Part shown: piece after piece, positions 6,664 through 15,507 of the stretch
Numbering within the stretch: position 1 is the stretch's first letter
How the letters are laid out: each line of letters begins with the position of its first letter
Origin: Zeimonas sp044507525
Lineage (GTDB): Bacteria; Pseudomonadota; Gammaproteobacteria; Burkholderiales; Burkholderiaceae_E
NCBI GenBank assembly: GCA_044507525.1
Contig: JBIQJM010000072.1
Span: 1-16,211 of the forward strand
DNA: 16,211 bases
Direction: 5' to 3'
The notes under the pieces: generated by a model
The model's input: only the letters and a program-made list of their open reading frames with translations
Database searches by the model: none
What the model was told of the DNA's origin: nothing
Program-made: the position numbers and the translations under genes

Positions 6664-7776
6664 CTACGCTTCGCGCTCCGGCGGCAGGTATTCGGCCTCG
6701 AGGTCGACCGTCGAGCGCCGGCCGAGGTCGTCGAAATGATCGCGCAGCCAGGCGTCGGCCTGCGCACGGCCCTCGGCATGCAGCTCCAGCAGGAAGCTCC
6801 AGTCGGTGTCGGCCTTGCTCGCGCGGCCGTAGCGCGACAGGTGCGCGCCGCCGTCGAGCCGGTGCACGTACAGCGTGGCGATCCGCGCGAACAGCGAATC
6901 GCCGCAGGCCCGCCCTTCGTCGCGGATCAGGCGTTGCAGCATCGCCACCGTGCGCAGTTCCTTGATGAGGCTGCCGTGGAAGGTGATCTCGTCGACGCGA
7001 TCGAGGATCGAAGGCGCGTCGGTCGGAACGGACTCGCGGCGCGAGGGATTGATCTGCACGAGCAGCAGGTCGTCGGCCGGCGTCTCGACGATCAGCGGGA
7101 ACAGCGCCGGATTGCCCATGTAGCCGCCGTCCCAGTAGGCCTCTCCGTCGATCTCCACCGCCTGGAACACCGTCGGCAGGCACGCCGACGCCATCAGCGC
7201 ATCGAGCGAAAGCTCGGCGTTGCGGAAGATGCGCAACCGTCCGGTGCTCACCTGCGTCGCGGCGACGAACAGGCGCGGCGACTCGCAGCGCCGTACGGCG
7301 TCGAAATCGACGACGCGCTCGACGACGTCGCGCAGCGGGTTGTAGTTGAGCGGATTGAACTGGTAGGGCGAGATCATCCGTCCGACCAGGTCGTAGTACT
7401 GCCCGAGCCCCGACCAGGCGGCGAGCGGATTGCCGAGATAGGCGCCGAACAGGCCGCGGTCGAACGGACTCGCGCGGCGCGCCGAGGCGGCGACGTCCGA
7501 CCAGAACGCGCGCAGCGCGTCGCGCGCCGCGCTGCGCCCGCCGCTGGCCCAACCGGAGGCCAGCACGACCGCGTTCATCGCGCCCGCGCTCGTGCCGCTG
7601 ATGCCCGACAGTCCGATGCGCTCGTCCTCGAGCAGGCGGTCGAGCACGCCCCAGGTGAACGCGCCGTGCGCACCCCCGCCCTGCAGCGCGAGGTCGAGCT
7701 CGCGCGGCGAAGCGGAATCGGCTCGGGACGAAGACGCGGGGAACGCGGCATCGTCCGGCGGCGGCGGCGTGGACAT
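6664..7776 (-). CDS. Patatin-like phospholipase / lipid acyl hydrolase
   Basis: This is a 370-residue patatin-fold protein, a family of lipid acyl hydrolases using a Ser-Asp dyad. All key elements are visible: the oxyanion loop LQGGGAHGAFTWGVLD (31-46), the nucleophile elbow GISGTSAGAMNA (58-69, Ser63) and the catalytic Asp216 in YWDGGYMGNPAL (214-225). No signal peptide is evident (the N-terminus is Pro/Ser-rich and polar), so a cytoplasmic or membrane-associated enzyme is likely. The C-terminal part (about 240-370) is a helical extension often seen in proteobacterial patatins related to polyhydroxybutyrate-associated or RssA-like proteins. I cannot tell which substrate applies. ATG at 7776 was chosen because upstream in-frame alternatives (to 7872) would add non-conserved residues. 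It is divergent from the SDR gene (117 bases) and lies ahead of gshA on the same strand, possibly co-transcribed. Confidence 0.9.
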   Translation of the reverse strand: MSTPPPPDDAAFPASSSRADSASPRELDLALQGGGAHGAFTWGVLDRLLEDERIGLSGISGTSAGAMNAVVLASGWASGGRSAARDALRAFWSDVAASARRASPFDRGLFGAYLGNPLAAWSGLGQYYDLVGRMISPYQFNPLNYNPLRDVVERVVDFDAVRRCESPRLFVAATQVSTGRLRIFRNAELSLDALMASACLPTVFQAVEIDGEAYWDGGYMGNPALFPLIVETPADDLLLVQINPSRRESVPTDAPSILDRVDEITFHGSLIKELRTVAMLQRLIRDEGRACGDSLFARIATLYVHRLDGGAHLSRYGRASKADTDWSFLLELHAEGRAQADAWLRDHFDDLGRRSTVDLEAEYLPPEREA

Positions 7777-7893
7777 TCCGGCCAGGCGTGGGAAATGCGC
7801 AATGGTACCGTCGCGCCGGGTCCGCCACGCGGCCATCGTCGACCGGTGCACAATGCCCGGTCGAAGCAGCAACCGTCACGCAAGGAGGGGATC

Positions 7894-8646
7894 ATGACAA
7901 CGCAGCTCCAGCAGCGCGTCGCGCTCGTCACCGGCGCGGGGTCGGGAATCGGCCGCGCCGTCGCGCTCGCCTATGCGCAGGCGGGCGCGCGCGTCGTCGT
8001 CTCGGACATCTCGGAGAAAGGCGGCAACGAAACCGTCGCGCAGATCGAAGCCGCGGGCGGCAGTGCCATCTTCGTGCGTGCCGACAGCGCATCGCCGCAG
8101 GACAACGAGCAGCTCGTCGCGAAGGCGGTCGAGCGCTTCGGAGCGCTGCACGTCGCGTGCAACAACGCGGGCATAGGCGGCGAGGCGCACGCGGTCGGGG
8201 ACATGCCGCCCGAGGAATGGAACCGGGTGGTCTCGATCAACCTGTCGGGCGTCTTCTACGCGATGCGCTACCAGATCCCGGCGATGCTGCGCGCCGGCGG
8301 CGGTGTCATCGTCAACATGGCCTCGATCCTCGGACAGGTCGGCACGCCGATGCACGCGCCCTACGTGGCCGCCAAGCACGGCGTCGTCGGGCTGACCAAG
8401 GCGGCCGCGCTCGAATATGCGCAGCGCGGCATCCGGGTCGTCTCCGTGGGCCCGGCCTACATCGACACGCCGCTGCTCGAGAACCTGCCCGACGACGTCC
8501 GCAACGGCCTCGTCGCGCTTCATCCGGTCGGCCGCCTCGGGCGCGACACCGAGGTCGCCGAGCTCGTGCTCTGGCTGAGCTCCGACAAGGCATCGTTCGC
8601 GACCGGCGGCTACTACGCGGTCGATGGGGGATATCTCTCGCAATGA
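7894..8646 (+). CDS. Short-chain dehydrogenase/reductase (SDR), classical type
   Basis: This is a 250-residue classical SDR, an NAD(P)-dependent oxidoreductase with unknown substrate. The Rossmann glycine motif is TGAGSGIG (13-20). Asp38 at the end of the second beta strand (VVVSDIS) favours NAD(H) over NADP(H). NNAG (90-93), Asn116, Ser144, Tyr157 and Lys161 (YVAAK) complete the catalytic tetrad. The C-terminal block FATGGYYAVDGGYLSQ is typical of the FabG-like/Gly-1-DH-type group. The start at 7894 is firm because an excellent AAGGAGG (7882-7888) lies 5 bases upstream. The stop overlaps the first possible ATG of the downstream GST-like gene, so the two form an operon. It is divergent from the patatin-like gene. 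Confidence 0.95.
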   Translation: MTTQLQQRVALVTGAGSGIGRAVALAYAQAGARVVVSDISEKGGNETVAQIEAAGGSAIFVRADSASPQDNEQLVAKAVERFGALHVACNNAGIGGEAHAVGDMPPEEWNRVVSINLSGVFYAMRYQIPAMLRAGGGVIVNMASILGQVGTPMHAPYVAAKHGVVGLTKAAALEYAQRGIRVVSVGPAYIDTPLLENLPDDVRNGLVALHPVGRLGRDTEVAELVLWLSSDKASFATGGYYAVDGGYLSQ

Positions 8647-8660
8647 GAAAGGCGGCGCAG

Positions 8661-9359
8661 ATGAAGCTGTTCATCGGCAACAAGAACTACTCGTCCTGGT
8701 CGATGCGGCCGTGGGTGCTGATGCGCCACGCGCAGATCCCCTTCGACGAGGTCATGGTGCGATTCGACTCCTTCGCGCCCGATTCGAACTTCAAGCGCAG
8801 CCTCGCCGGCCTGAGCCCCACCGGGAAGGTGCCGCTGCTGCAGGCGGAAGTCGACGGGCGCATGCAGGTGATCTGGGACACGCTGTCGATCGCCGAGTTC
8901 CTTGCCGAACTGCACCCCGACCGGCGCCTGTGGCCGGCCGCCCGCGCGGCACGCGCCCGCGCGCGCTCGATCGTCGCCGAGATGCACGCGGGTTTCGCGG
9001 CGCTGCGCACGCACTTCCCGATGAACATCGAGGCGCAGCTGCCCGAGATCGGTCCGCGCGTCCTGCACGAGCAGGCCGCGGTGCGCGACGACGTCGCGCG
9101 CGTCGAGGAGATCTGGGCCGATTGCCTCGCGATCTCGGGCGGGCCGTTCCTGTTCGGCACCTTCGGCATCGCCGACGCCTTCTATGCGCCGGTGGCCTCG
9201 CGCTTGCGCACCTACGGCGTGCCGCTCGGGTCGAGCGCCGAAGGCTACGTCGCGCGCGTGCTGCAGGCGCGCGGCGTGGCCGAATGGATCTCGGGCGCCC
9301 TCGCCGAGAACGACTTCCGGGAGTTCGAGGAACCGTACCGGACGCGACGCCGGAGCTGA
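8661..9359 (+). CDS. Glutathione S-transferase family protein
   Basis: This is a 232-residue cytosolic protein with a thioredoxin-fold GST N-terminal domain: LFIGNKNYSSWSMRPW (3-18), with Ser11/Ser12 as candidate active-site residues, the cis-proline LSPTGKVPLL (51-60) and the glutathione-contact segment WDTLSIAEFL (72-81). An all-helical C-terminal domain contains GTFGIADAFYAPV (166-178). The N-terminal SSWS-x-RPW pattern marks a proteobacterial GST subgroup whose natural substrate is unknown. An in-frame ATG at 8643 overlaps the SDR stop (ATGA), but ATG at 8661 is preferred. It starts directly at the beta strand MKLFIGN and has AAAGG about 9 bases upstream. Translation is probably coupled to the SDR gene. 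gshA lies 2 kb away. The gene is convergent with the RES toxin gene. Confidence 0.92.
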   Translation: MKLFIGNKNYSSWSMRPWVLMRHAQIPFDEVMVRFDSFAPDSNFKRSLAGLSPTGKVPLLQAEVDGRMQVIWDTLSIAEFLAELHPDRRLWPAARAARARARSIVAEMHAGFAALRTHFPMNIEAQLPEIGPRVLHEQAAVRDDVARVEEIWADCLAISGGPFLFGTFGIADAFYAPVASRLRTYGVPLGSSAEGYVARVLQARGVAEWISGALAENDFREFEEPYRTRRRS

Positions 9360-9397
9360 GACCTGCCGCGCGGGAACACGCGCGCGCTGCGCGTCTC
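9358..9397. other. Imperfect inverted repeat filling the convergent gap
   Basis: GAGAC (9358-9362) pairs with GTCTC (9393-9397), and an inner 6-bp GC stem (9367-9372 with 9379-9384) closes a GGAACA loop, separated by an asymmetric internal loop. It occupies almost exactly the space between the GST stop and the toxin stop. No T tract follows on either strand, so a terminator function is only a possibility. Confidence 0.3.
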
Positions 9398-10117
9398 CTA
9401 CGAGCGCCTGCCCGCGCGACGCGACGACACCGGCTCGCGCCGGATCGTCGGCTCGCGCCTTCCCTCCCAGCTGAGACGCCAGCCCTCGCCCCGCCGCACG
9501 TTGCCCACCACGGCGGGACGAAAACACGCCAGGTTCGTCCCCTGCGGGCGGCGAACGCTCGGGTACACCACGCCGATCGCGCCGCGCTCGAGAAGCCGCT
9601 CGGCGAGACGCTGCGAAGCGACGTAGCTGTCGGGATCGAGGCAGCGCGCGAAGCGCGGGTCGCCGCGCAGGTCGCAGAAGGCCTGCGAGAAGTCGGCGAG
9701 GAAGGCCTCGTAGGTGACGCTGTCGTCGAAGCGGCCGATCTCCTCGTATTCGACGGTCTTGTGGAAAGCGACCTCGGCCAGCGCCGTCTCGATCTCGAAC
9801 GCGCAATACCAGGCGCCCCGATCGGGACCGTTGAAGCGGCTTCCCTCGGGGCGCGCATGGACGAAGGCCGCGTTGACGATCCGGTAGTTCGGGACGCCGA
9901 ACACCAGCTCCTCGACGCCGATGCCGGGCGCGAGGCCCTGCTCGGCCCGCAGCCGCTCGTTGGTCGCGTTGTCCAGCTCGAAGAGGTCGGCCAGGTCCGC
10001 GTCGTCGCCGGCGATCGCCGCCAGCACGGAATCCTCGCGCAACGCGAAGCGCGACGGAATCAGGCGCACGGTGTCGAACCGGCGGACGAGCGTCGTGCGC
10101 GGAAGCGCCGTCGTCAT
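9398..10117 (-). CDS. RES-domain toxin (NAD+-degrading type, MbcT/ParT-like)
   Basis: This 239-residue protein carries the RES domain, named for its conserved Arg, Glu and Ser. Characterised members of type II RES/Xre toxin-antitoxin systems deplete NAD+ or ADP-ribosylate a target. The triad is visible: Arg94 in GSRFNGPDRGAWYCAF (92-107), Glu115 in TALAEVAFHK (111-120) and Ser187 in GVVYPSVR (182-189). FRPAVV (199-204) and WRLSWEG follow at the end of the domain. A basic tail after about residue 207 contains 11 Arg in 32 residues and seems an extension. It follows the antitoxin by 22 bases on the same strand, the expected antitoxin-first order. The ATG at 10117 lacks a strong ribosome site, which fits low toxin output coupled to antitoxin translation. 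No inactivating change is seen. Confidence 0.9.
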   Translation of the reverse strand: MTTALPRTTLVRRFDTVRLIPSRFALREDSVLAAIAGDDADLADLFELDNATNERLRAEQGLAPGIGVEELVFGVPNYRIVNAAFVHARPEGSRFNGPDRGAWYCAFEIETALAEVAFHKTVEYEEIGRFDDSVTYEAFLADFSQAFCDLRGDPRFARCLDPDSYVASQRLAERLLERGAIGVVYPSVRRPQGTNLACFRPAVVGNVRRGEGWRLSWEGRREPTIRREPVSSRRAGRRS

Positions 10118-10139
10118 GCGCAGCCCGGCCCGGTCGCGC

Positions 10140-10598
10140 TCAAGCGCCGCCCCGCCTCGCGTCGAGCAGCCTGCGTACCGTCTGCATCGCGAGCAGCCCG
10201 CCGGCGATCATGTACTCGAGCGGCGAGCGGCCGCCGAACAGTGCATTGCGGTTCGGCAGGCGCACCCATTCGTCGGCGAGTTCGTCGCCGTAGAGGATGT
10301 GCAGCGCCTTGTAGATGCCGACCAGGTAGGAGATGCGGACGATCCGGTCGACGTCGAGCGTTCGCTCGGGCTTCTTCTTCCACTCGTAGTACGCGCTGCT
10401 CGAGACGCCGCCGAGCAGTTCGCGGGCATCGTCGTCGCGCAGCTTCCAGCGTTCGGCGATCGCGAAGAAGCCGCGCAGCGCCGCCGGCGACAGGCGCTCG
10501 CGTTCGGCGCGCGCGCTCAGGTCGACGAAGGACGGCGGGTCGAAGCGGCTGGCCGGGTAGCTGTGTGCCGCTCGCCGCGACGCGGAGGAAGCAGCCAT
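10140..10598 (-). CDS. Xre/MbcA/ParS-family antitoxin
   Basis: This 152-residue protein is the likely partner that neutralises the RES toxin and represses the operon. It has an Xre-like helix-turn-helix region (about 35-95, including DARELLGGVSSSAYYEWKK) and the C-terminal toxin-binding domain typical of the MbcA/ParS group: WVRLPNRNALFGGRSPLEYM (111-130), IAGGLLAMQTVRRLLDARRGG (131-151). The start at 10598 is chosen over the ATG at 10610 because GGAGAG sits 4-5 bases before it. The earlier ATG overlaps that site and has no ribosome site of its own. The stop is 22 bases before the toxin start. Together with the toxin this is a complete RES/Xre type II module placed downstream of aspA, apparently with its own promoter. 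Base composition matches the neighbours, so there is no sign of recent transfer. Confidence 0.9.
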   Translation of the reverse strand: MAASSASRRAAHSYPASRFDPPSFVDLSARAERERLSPAALRGFFAIAERWKLRDDDARELLGGVSSSAYYEWKKKPERTLDVDRIVRISYLVGIYKALHILYGDELADEWVRLPNRNALFGGRSPLEYMIAGGLLAMQTVRRLLDARRGGA

Positions 10599-10601
10599 AT
10601 C

Positions 10602-10621
10602 ACTCTCCATTTCAGGAGAGT
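10602..10621. promoter_or_regulatory. Candidate operator of the toxin-antitoxin operon
   Basis: A perfect 7-bp inverted repeat, ACTCTCC (10602-10608) and GGAGAGT (10615-10621) with a 6-base spacer, lies immediately upstream of the antitoxin start. One arm overlaps the proposed -10 box and the other holds the antitoxin ribosome-binding site. This is a natural place for an Xre-type antitoxin to bind and repress. The structure is seen; its role is inferred. Confidence 0.55.
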
Positions 10622-10647
10622 ATGCGGTCCGTTTCCGTGTATTGCAA
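10619..10647 (-). promoter_or_regulatory. Candidate sigma-70-type promoter for the toxin-antitoxin pair
   Basis: Read on the minus strand, TTGCAA (10647-10642, 4 of 6 to TTGACA) and CATACT (10624-10619, 4 of 6 to TATAAT) are separated by exactly 17 bases, in a locally AT-richer patch between aspA and the antitoxin. Transcription would begin inside the inverted repeat, giving a very short leader. Confidence 0.5.
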
Positions 10648-10673
10648 CCGGGAGCGCCGGCCGATCGGCGACG

Positions 10674-12088
<1,415 letters not shown>

Positions 12089-12092
<4 letters not shown>

Positions 12093-12424
12093 GGGGATTC
12101 GATTCGCACGACGGTGACGAGCACCGAGGCGTCGGCGAGCGCGTGGATGGAATGCGCCACGCCGCCGGACAGGTACATCAACTGGTGCGCGCGCAGCGTC
12201 TTCGCTTCGTTGTGCGCGAAGACCTCGACCTCGCCTTCGAGGCAATGCACGCTGATCGGGCCTTCGACCCGATGCTCGGGAACCGTCTTGCCGGCCGGGA
12301 GCACGAGGCGCATCACCTCGATGCGATCGTCGCGCACGATCGCGGTCGAAGGAACCTCGTCGATCGTGTCGCCCAGCGGCTGGATGTCGACGACCTCGCC
12401 CGAGGTCGCATGCTTCAGTGCCAT
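12089..12424 (-). CDS. Small single-domain cupin protein
   Basis: This is a 111-residue protein made of one cupin beta-barrel. The metal-site motifs are partial: PAGKTVPEHRVEGPISVHCLEG (43-64) offers His51, His60 and Glu64, and YLSGGVAHSIHA (84-95) offers His91. The first motif departs from the usual HxH spacing, so metal binding is plausible but not assured. The role is unknown; single cupins of this kind are often metal- or ligand-binding accessory proteins. The start at 12424 is supported by AAGGAGA (12432-12438) 7 bases upstream; an ATG at 12445 in the same frame overlaps that site and is less likely. The stop overlaps the aspA start by 4 bases, and nnrS ends 49 bases upstream. A shared transcript and translational coupling to aspA are therefore likely. 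Confidence 0.85.
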
Positions 12425-12473
12425 CTGCGGGTCTCCTTCGGCCATCGGCCGGCGCCGCCGATCGCGGGAATGC

Positions 12474-13694
12474 TCAGCCCGGCTTGCCGTCGAGCCGTGG
12501 TCGCGTCAGCACCGGCCACGCGCGCACGACGTACAGGCCGAAGGCCGCCGTCCAGAGTATCGCAGAGGCCTGCACGAAGGCGACCAGGTGCGCCGGACTG
12601 GCGATGGGCCCGAACACGCGCACGAGCGCCGCGACGAACACGAGCACGTACATCGTCGCCTCGAAGCCGTCGGCGCGCAGCGCACGCGCGGTATGGCCGC
12701 GCGCGGTACGCGTCATCATGCCGAGCGTGAGCCCGCCGATCGCTCCGGCCGTGAGCGCATGCACGGCGACCGAGTGCCCGACGACGCCGGCGGCGACGCC
12801 CGCGCGCAGCAGCAGGTGCACGACGATCCACGCGTAGGCGACGTGCAGCACCCAGACGAGCGGAGTCGAGAACGTGCGCCACGGCTGCCACAGCGCCAGC
12901 CGCACGCCGTTGGCGATCGCCGCGATCGCCGCCACGAAGCCCGCCAGCGCCGCCGCCCACGGCAGCGCGTCGGCCGGCAGCAGGTCGACAACGAACAGCG
13001 CGATCACGCTGCCGAGCGAAAGCCTCTCGACGAGCGGGTTTCGCCGCGCATTCACCCCGGGGATCCCGTTGTTGGTGAACATCGGCACCACGCGTCCCGC
13101 CATCACGACCATGATGAACAGGACGAGATCGAGCGCCAGGCGCAGGCCGTGCAGCGGGTTGACCGCGATCAGGCCGTGCAATGCCGCGTGCACGCAGAGC
13201 GCGAACACGCCGAGCAGCGACAGCAGCCCGATGAAGAAGTAGTTGCGCCGGTTTCCGGATCGAACGATCGGGACGCCGATGGCGACCGCGACCGCGATCG
13301 GAAACGCCGCGTTCGCCAGGGCGGCGGCGAGCGGCCACGGCCCGAGGACGAGCACGCGGCCGAGCACCCAGAGCGCGGCGAGCGCCGCCAGCGGCGCACC
13401 GGTGGGCGTCGGCCGGTTCGTCCAGTTGCGCACCGCCGTGAGCAGGAATCCGGCGATCACGGCGACCGCGTAGCCGAACAGCATCTCGTGGCCGTGCCAC
13501 ATCGGCCCGGCGAGCAGCGCATGCTCGAAGCTTCCGCCGAACTGCAGCGCCCACAGCACGATATGCAGCGCGGCGAAGATCGCGGCGAGGAGATAGAACG
13601 GGCGGAAGCCCAGTTGCCACAGCGCAAAGGCAGGCACCGCGGGCGCGGCCGCCGGCGCCTCGCGCCCGGGTCGTTGCAGCGGAAGCTCCTTCAT
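12474..13694 (-). CDS. nnrS: NnrS family inner-membrane protein
   Basis: This is a 406-residue polytopic membrane protein with roughly twelve hydrophobic segments. NnrS proteins are haem- and copper-containing membrane proteins linked to denitrification and protection from nitrosative stress. Family landmarks are clear: LGFRPFYLLAAIFAALH (28-44), GPMWHGHEMLFGYAVAVIAGF (63-83, with His67 and His69), AVRNWT (87-92), GRVVPMFTNNGIPG (200-213), HALTAGAIGGLTLGMMTRTARGHT (312-335). The N-terminus before the first membrane helix is short and cytoplasmic. The ATG at 13694 has GAG-type purines about 9 bases upstream. It lies 27 bases after serA and 49 before the cupin, so it is probably within a serA-led transcript. 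No Fnr/Nnr-like box was found just upstream. NO-related function is from family knowledge, not shown here. Confidence 0.92.
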   Translation of the reverse strand: MKELPLQRPGREAPAAAPAVPAFALWQLGFRPFYLLAAIFAALHIVLWALQFGGSFEHALLAGPMWHGHEMLFGYAVAVIAGFLLTAVRNWTNRPTPTGAPLAALAALWVLGRVLVLGPWPLAAALANAAFPIAVAVAIGVPIVRSGNRRNYFFIGLLSLLGVFALCVHAALHGLIAVNPLHGLRLALDLVLFIMVVMAGRVVPMFTNNGIPGVNARRNPLVERLSLGSVIALFVVDLLPADALPWAAALAGFVAAIAAIANGVRLALWQPWRTFSTPLVWVLHVAYAWIVVHLLLRAGVAAGVVGHSVAVHALTAGAIGGLTLGMMTRTARGHTARALRADGFEATMYVLVFVAALVRVFGPIASPAHLVAFVQASAILWTAAFGLYVVRAWPVLTRPRLDGKPG

Positions 13695-13721
13695 CGTCGT
13701 TCGCTCACCACGCTTCTCGTG

Positions 13722-14963
13722 TCAATAGAGGATGCGGCAGCGGATCGTGCCGTCGATCGAGCACAGCTCCTCGAGCGCGATCCGGCTCGCGTCGCTGTCG
13801 GTGTCGATGACGACGTAGCCGACGAGTGCGTTCGTCTGCAGGTACTGCGCCGAGATGTTGATGCCCGCGCGCGAGAAGCGATCGTTGATGTTCGCGATGA
13901 TGCCGGGCACGTTGCGGTGCACGTGCAGCAGCCGCGACTTGCCGACGTGCTCGGGCAGCGAGACCTCGGGGAAGTTCACCGCCGAGACGGTCGAGCCGTT
14001 GTTGCTGTAGCGAAGGAGCTTCGCCGCCACCTCGCCGCCGATGTTCGCCTGCGCCTCCGAGGTGGAGCCTCCGATGTGCGGCGTGAGGATCACGTTGTCG
14101 AAGCGCATGAGCGGCGACTCGAAGACGCCGTCGTTGCCCTTCGGTTCGACCGGGAAGACGTCGATCGCCGCGCCGAGCAGGTGCCCGCTGTCGAGCGCGT
14201 CGGCGAGCGCGTCGATGACGACGACGTTGCCGCGCGACGCATTGATCAGGAACGACCCGGGCTTCATCGTCGCGATCTGCTTGGCGCCGATCATCTCGCG
14301 CGTCGACGCGTTCTGCGGCACGTGCAGCGTGACGACGTCGGCCAGCCGCAGCACTTCCTCGAGCGACGCCGCCTGGCGTGCGTTGCCCAGCGGCAGCTTG
14401 CTCTCGACGTCGTGGAAGACGACGCTCATCCCGAGCTGCTCGGCCAGCACGCCGATCTGCGTGCCGATGTGCCCGTAGCCCACGATGCCGAGCACCTTGC
14501 CGCGCACCTCCCAGGAGTTCGCGGCGCTCTTGTCCCAGCCGCCCCGGTGCAGCTTCGCGTTCTTCTGCGGTATGCCGCGCATCAGCATGATGATCTCGCC
14601 GAGCACGAGCTCGGCGACGCTGCGCGTGTTCGAGAACGGCGCATTGAACACCGGGATGCCGCGCAGCGCGGCGGCGTCGAGATCGACCTGGTTGGTGCCG
14701 ATGCAGAAGCAGCCGACCGCCGCCAGCTTCGGCGCCTGCGCGAGGACCTCCTCGGTGAGGTGCGTGCGCGAGCGGATGCCGAGGAAGTGCGCCCCCTCGA
14801 TCGCGCGCACGAGTTCGGGGCCCGACAGCGACTGCTTGTAGCTGTCGATGTTCGTGTAGCCGTCGTTGCGCAGCACGTCGAGGGCGGACGAATGGATGCC
14901 CTCGAGCAGGACGACCTTGAGCTTGTCCTTGGGAACCGAAAGACGCGGAGCGGTTTGGGTCAT
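13722..14963 (-). CDS. serA: D-3-phosphoglycerate dehydrogenase
   Basis: SerA oxidises 3-phosphoglycerate to 3-phosphohydroxypyruvate with NAD+, the first committed step of serine synthesis in the cytoplasm. At 413 residues it matches E. coli SerA (410) in length and pattern. It has the substrate-domain block GCFCIGTNQVDLDAAALRGIPVFNAPFSNTRSVAE (84-118), the NAD-binding GYGHIGTQIG (162-171) and catalytic Arg244 (NASRGNVV), Glu273 (DVFPVEP) and His296 (TPHIGGSTSEAQ). A C-terminal ACT domain (about 342-413, HVHRNVPGIIANINDRF) is where serine normally exerts feedback inhibition. The ATG at 14963 lacks a clear ribosome site, but in-frame extension upstream is not SerA-like. The gene heads the minus-strand run serA-nnrS-cupin-aspA and diverges from the HIT gene 124 bases away. 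Confidence 0.96.
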   Translation of the reverse strand: MTQTAPRLSVPKDKLKVVLLEGIHSSALDVLRNDGYTNIDSYKQSLSGPELVRAIEGAHFLGIRSRTHLTEEVLAQAPKLAAVGCFCIGTNQVDLDAAALRGIPVFNAPFSNTRSVAELVLGEIIMLMRGIPQKNAKLHRGGWDKSAANSWEVRGKVLGIVGYGHIGTQIGVLAEQLGMSVVFHDVESKLPLGNARQAASLEEVLRLADVVTLHVPQNASTREMIGAKQIATMKPGSFLINASRGNVVVIDALADALDSGHLLGAAIDVFPVEPKGNDGVFESPLMRFDNVILTPHIGGSTSEAQANIGGEVAAKLLRYSNNGSTVSAVNFPEVSLPEHVGKSRLLHVHRNVPGIIANINDRFSRAGINISAQYLQTNALVGYVVIDTDSDASRIALEELCSIDGTIRCRILY

Positions 14964-15036
14964 GGGTGGTGCGTGCCGGGAGGGTCGGCCGCGCGGGCCG
15001 TTCGACCGGCACGGGAAGGAAGCGGGAAAGCACGTT

Positions 15037-15042
15037 ATTGTA
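15037..15042 (-). promoter_or_regulatory. Possible -10 element upstream of serA
   Basis: TACAAT on the minus strand (5 of 6 to TATAAT) stands in the only AT-rich patch of the serA/HIT intergenic region, about 75 bases before the serA start. No convincing -35 box is found at the right distance, so this is tentative. Confidence 0.35.
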
Positions 15043-15087
15043 GGGCCTGGCCCGATTCTCCCCGCTGCGGGGCCCAGGGACACCAGG

Positions 15088-15489
15088 ATGTCGACGATCT
15101 TCGAGAAGCTGTACCGCGGCGAGCTGCCCTGCGCCCGCGTCTATGCCGACGAGCACGTCTTCGCGTTCATGGATGCAGGCCAGGTGAACGACGGCCACGT
15201 GATCGTCGCATCGGTGCAACCCTACGAGACGCTGATGGACGCCGACGAAGAGACGGCCACGGCGATGATGCGCGCCGCGCGACGCATCGCGATCGCCGTC
15301 GAACGCGAGTTCGGCGCCGACGGCGTGACGATCCTGCAGGCCAACCGCGTCGCCGGATGGCAGACGGTTGCGCACCTGCACCTGCACGTGCTGCCGCGGG
15401 TGGCGGGCGACGCGGTGACACTCGGCTGGCCGCGGCGCGATCCGCCGATCGAGCGACTGCGCGAGCTGGCGGCGCGCATCCGGCTCTGA
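15088..15489 (+). CDS. HIT (histidine triad) family protein
   Basis: This is a 133-residue cytoplasmic protein of the HIT superfamily of nucleotide hydrolases and transferases, which act on nucleoside phosphoramidates, dinucleoside polyphosphates and similar compounds. It has the N-terminal IFEKLYRGELPCARVYADEHVFAFMD (4-29), NDGHVIVA (34-41) and the histidine triad HLHLHVLPR (96-104) with His96, His98 and His100. The segment ahead of the triad, ANRVAGWQTVAHLHLH, fits the HinT/Fhit-like layout. It resembles a short single-domain hydrolase, but the specific substrate cannot be read from the sequence. ATG at 15088 has AGGGA (15076-15080) 7 bases upstream; an in-frame extension towards 14866 is antisense to serA and is rejected. 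The gene is divergent from serA and convergent with the chromate transporter gene, 17 bases apart. Confidence 0.93.
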   Translation: MSTIFEKLYRGELPCARVYADEHVFAFMDAGQVNDGHVIVASVQPYETLMDADEETATAMMRAARRIAIAVEREFGADGVTILQANRVAGWQTVAHLHLHVLPRVAGDAVTLGWPRRDPPIERLRELAARIRL

Positions 15490-15507
15490 GGACCCCGGTC
15501 CGGTTTT
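15490..15507 (+). terminator. Weak possible terminator after the HIT gene
   Basis: GGAC (15490-15493) and GTCC (15498-15501) can form a small hairpin with a 4-base loop, followed by GG and four T. The stem is short and the T run brief, and it abuts the convergent gene's stop, so this is a low-confidence call. Confidence 0.22.

Noticed and set aside
7777..7893. Possible promoters in the lipase/SDR divergent gap (for example CACAAT at 7849)
   Set aside because: No -35 element at suitable spacing; nothing beyond the SDR Shine-Dalgarno could be supported.
13695..13725. TTGAC near nnrS considered as an Fnr/Nnr-type half-site
   Set aside because: No matching second half (ATCAA-like) at the required spacing.
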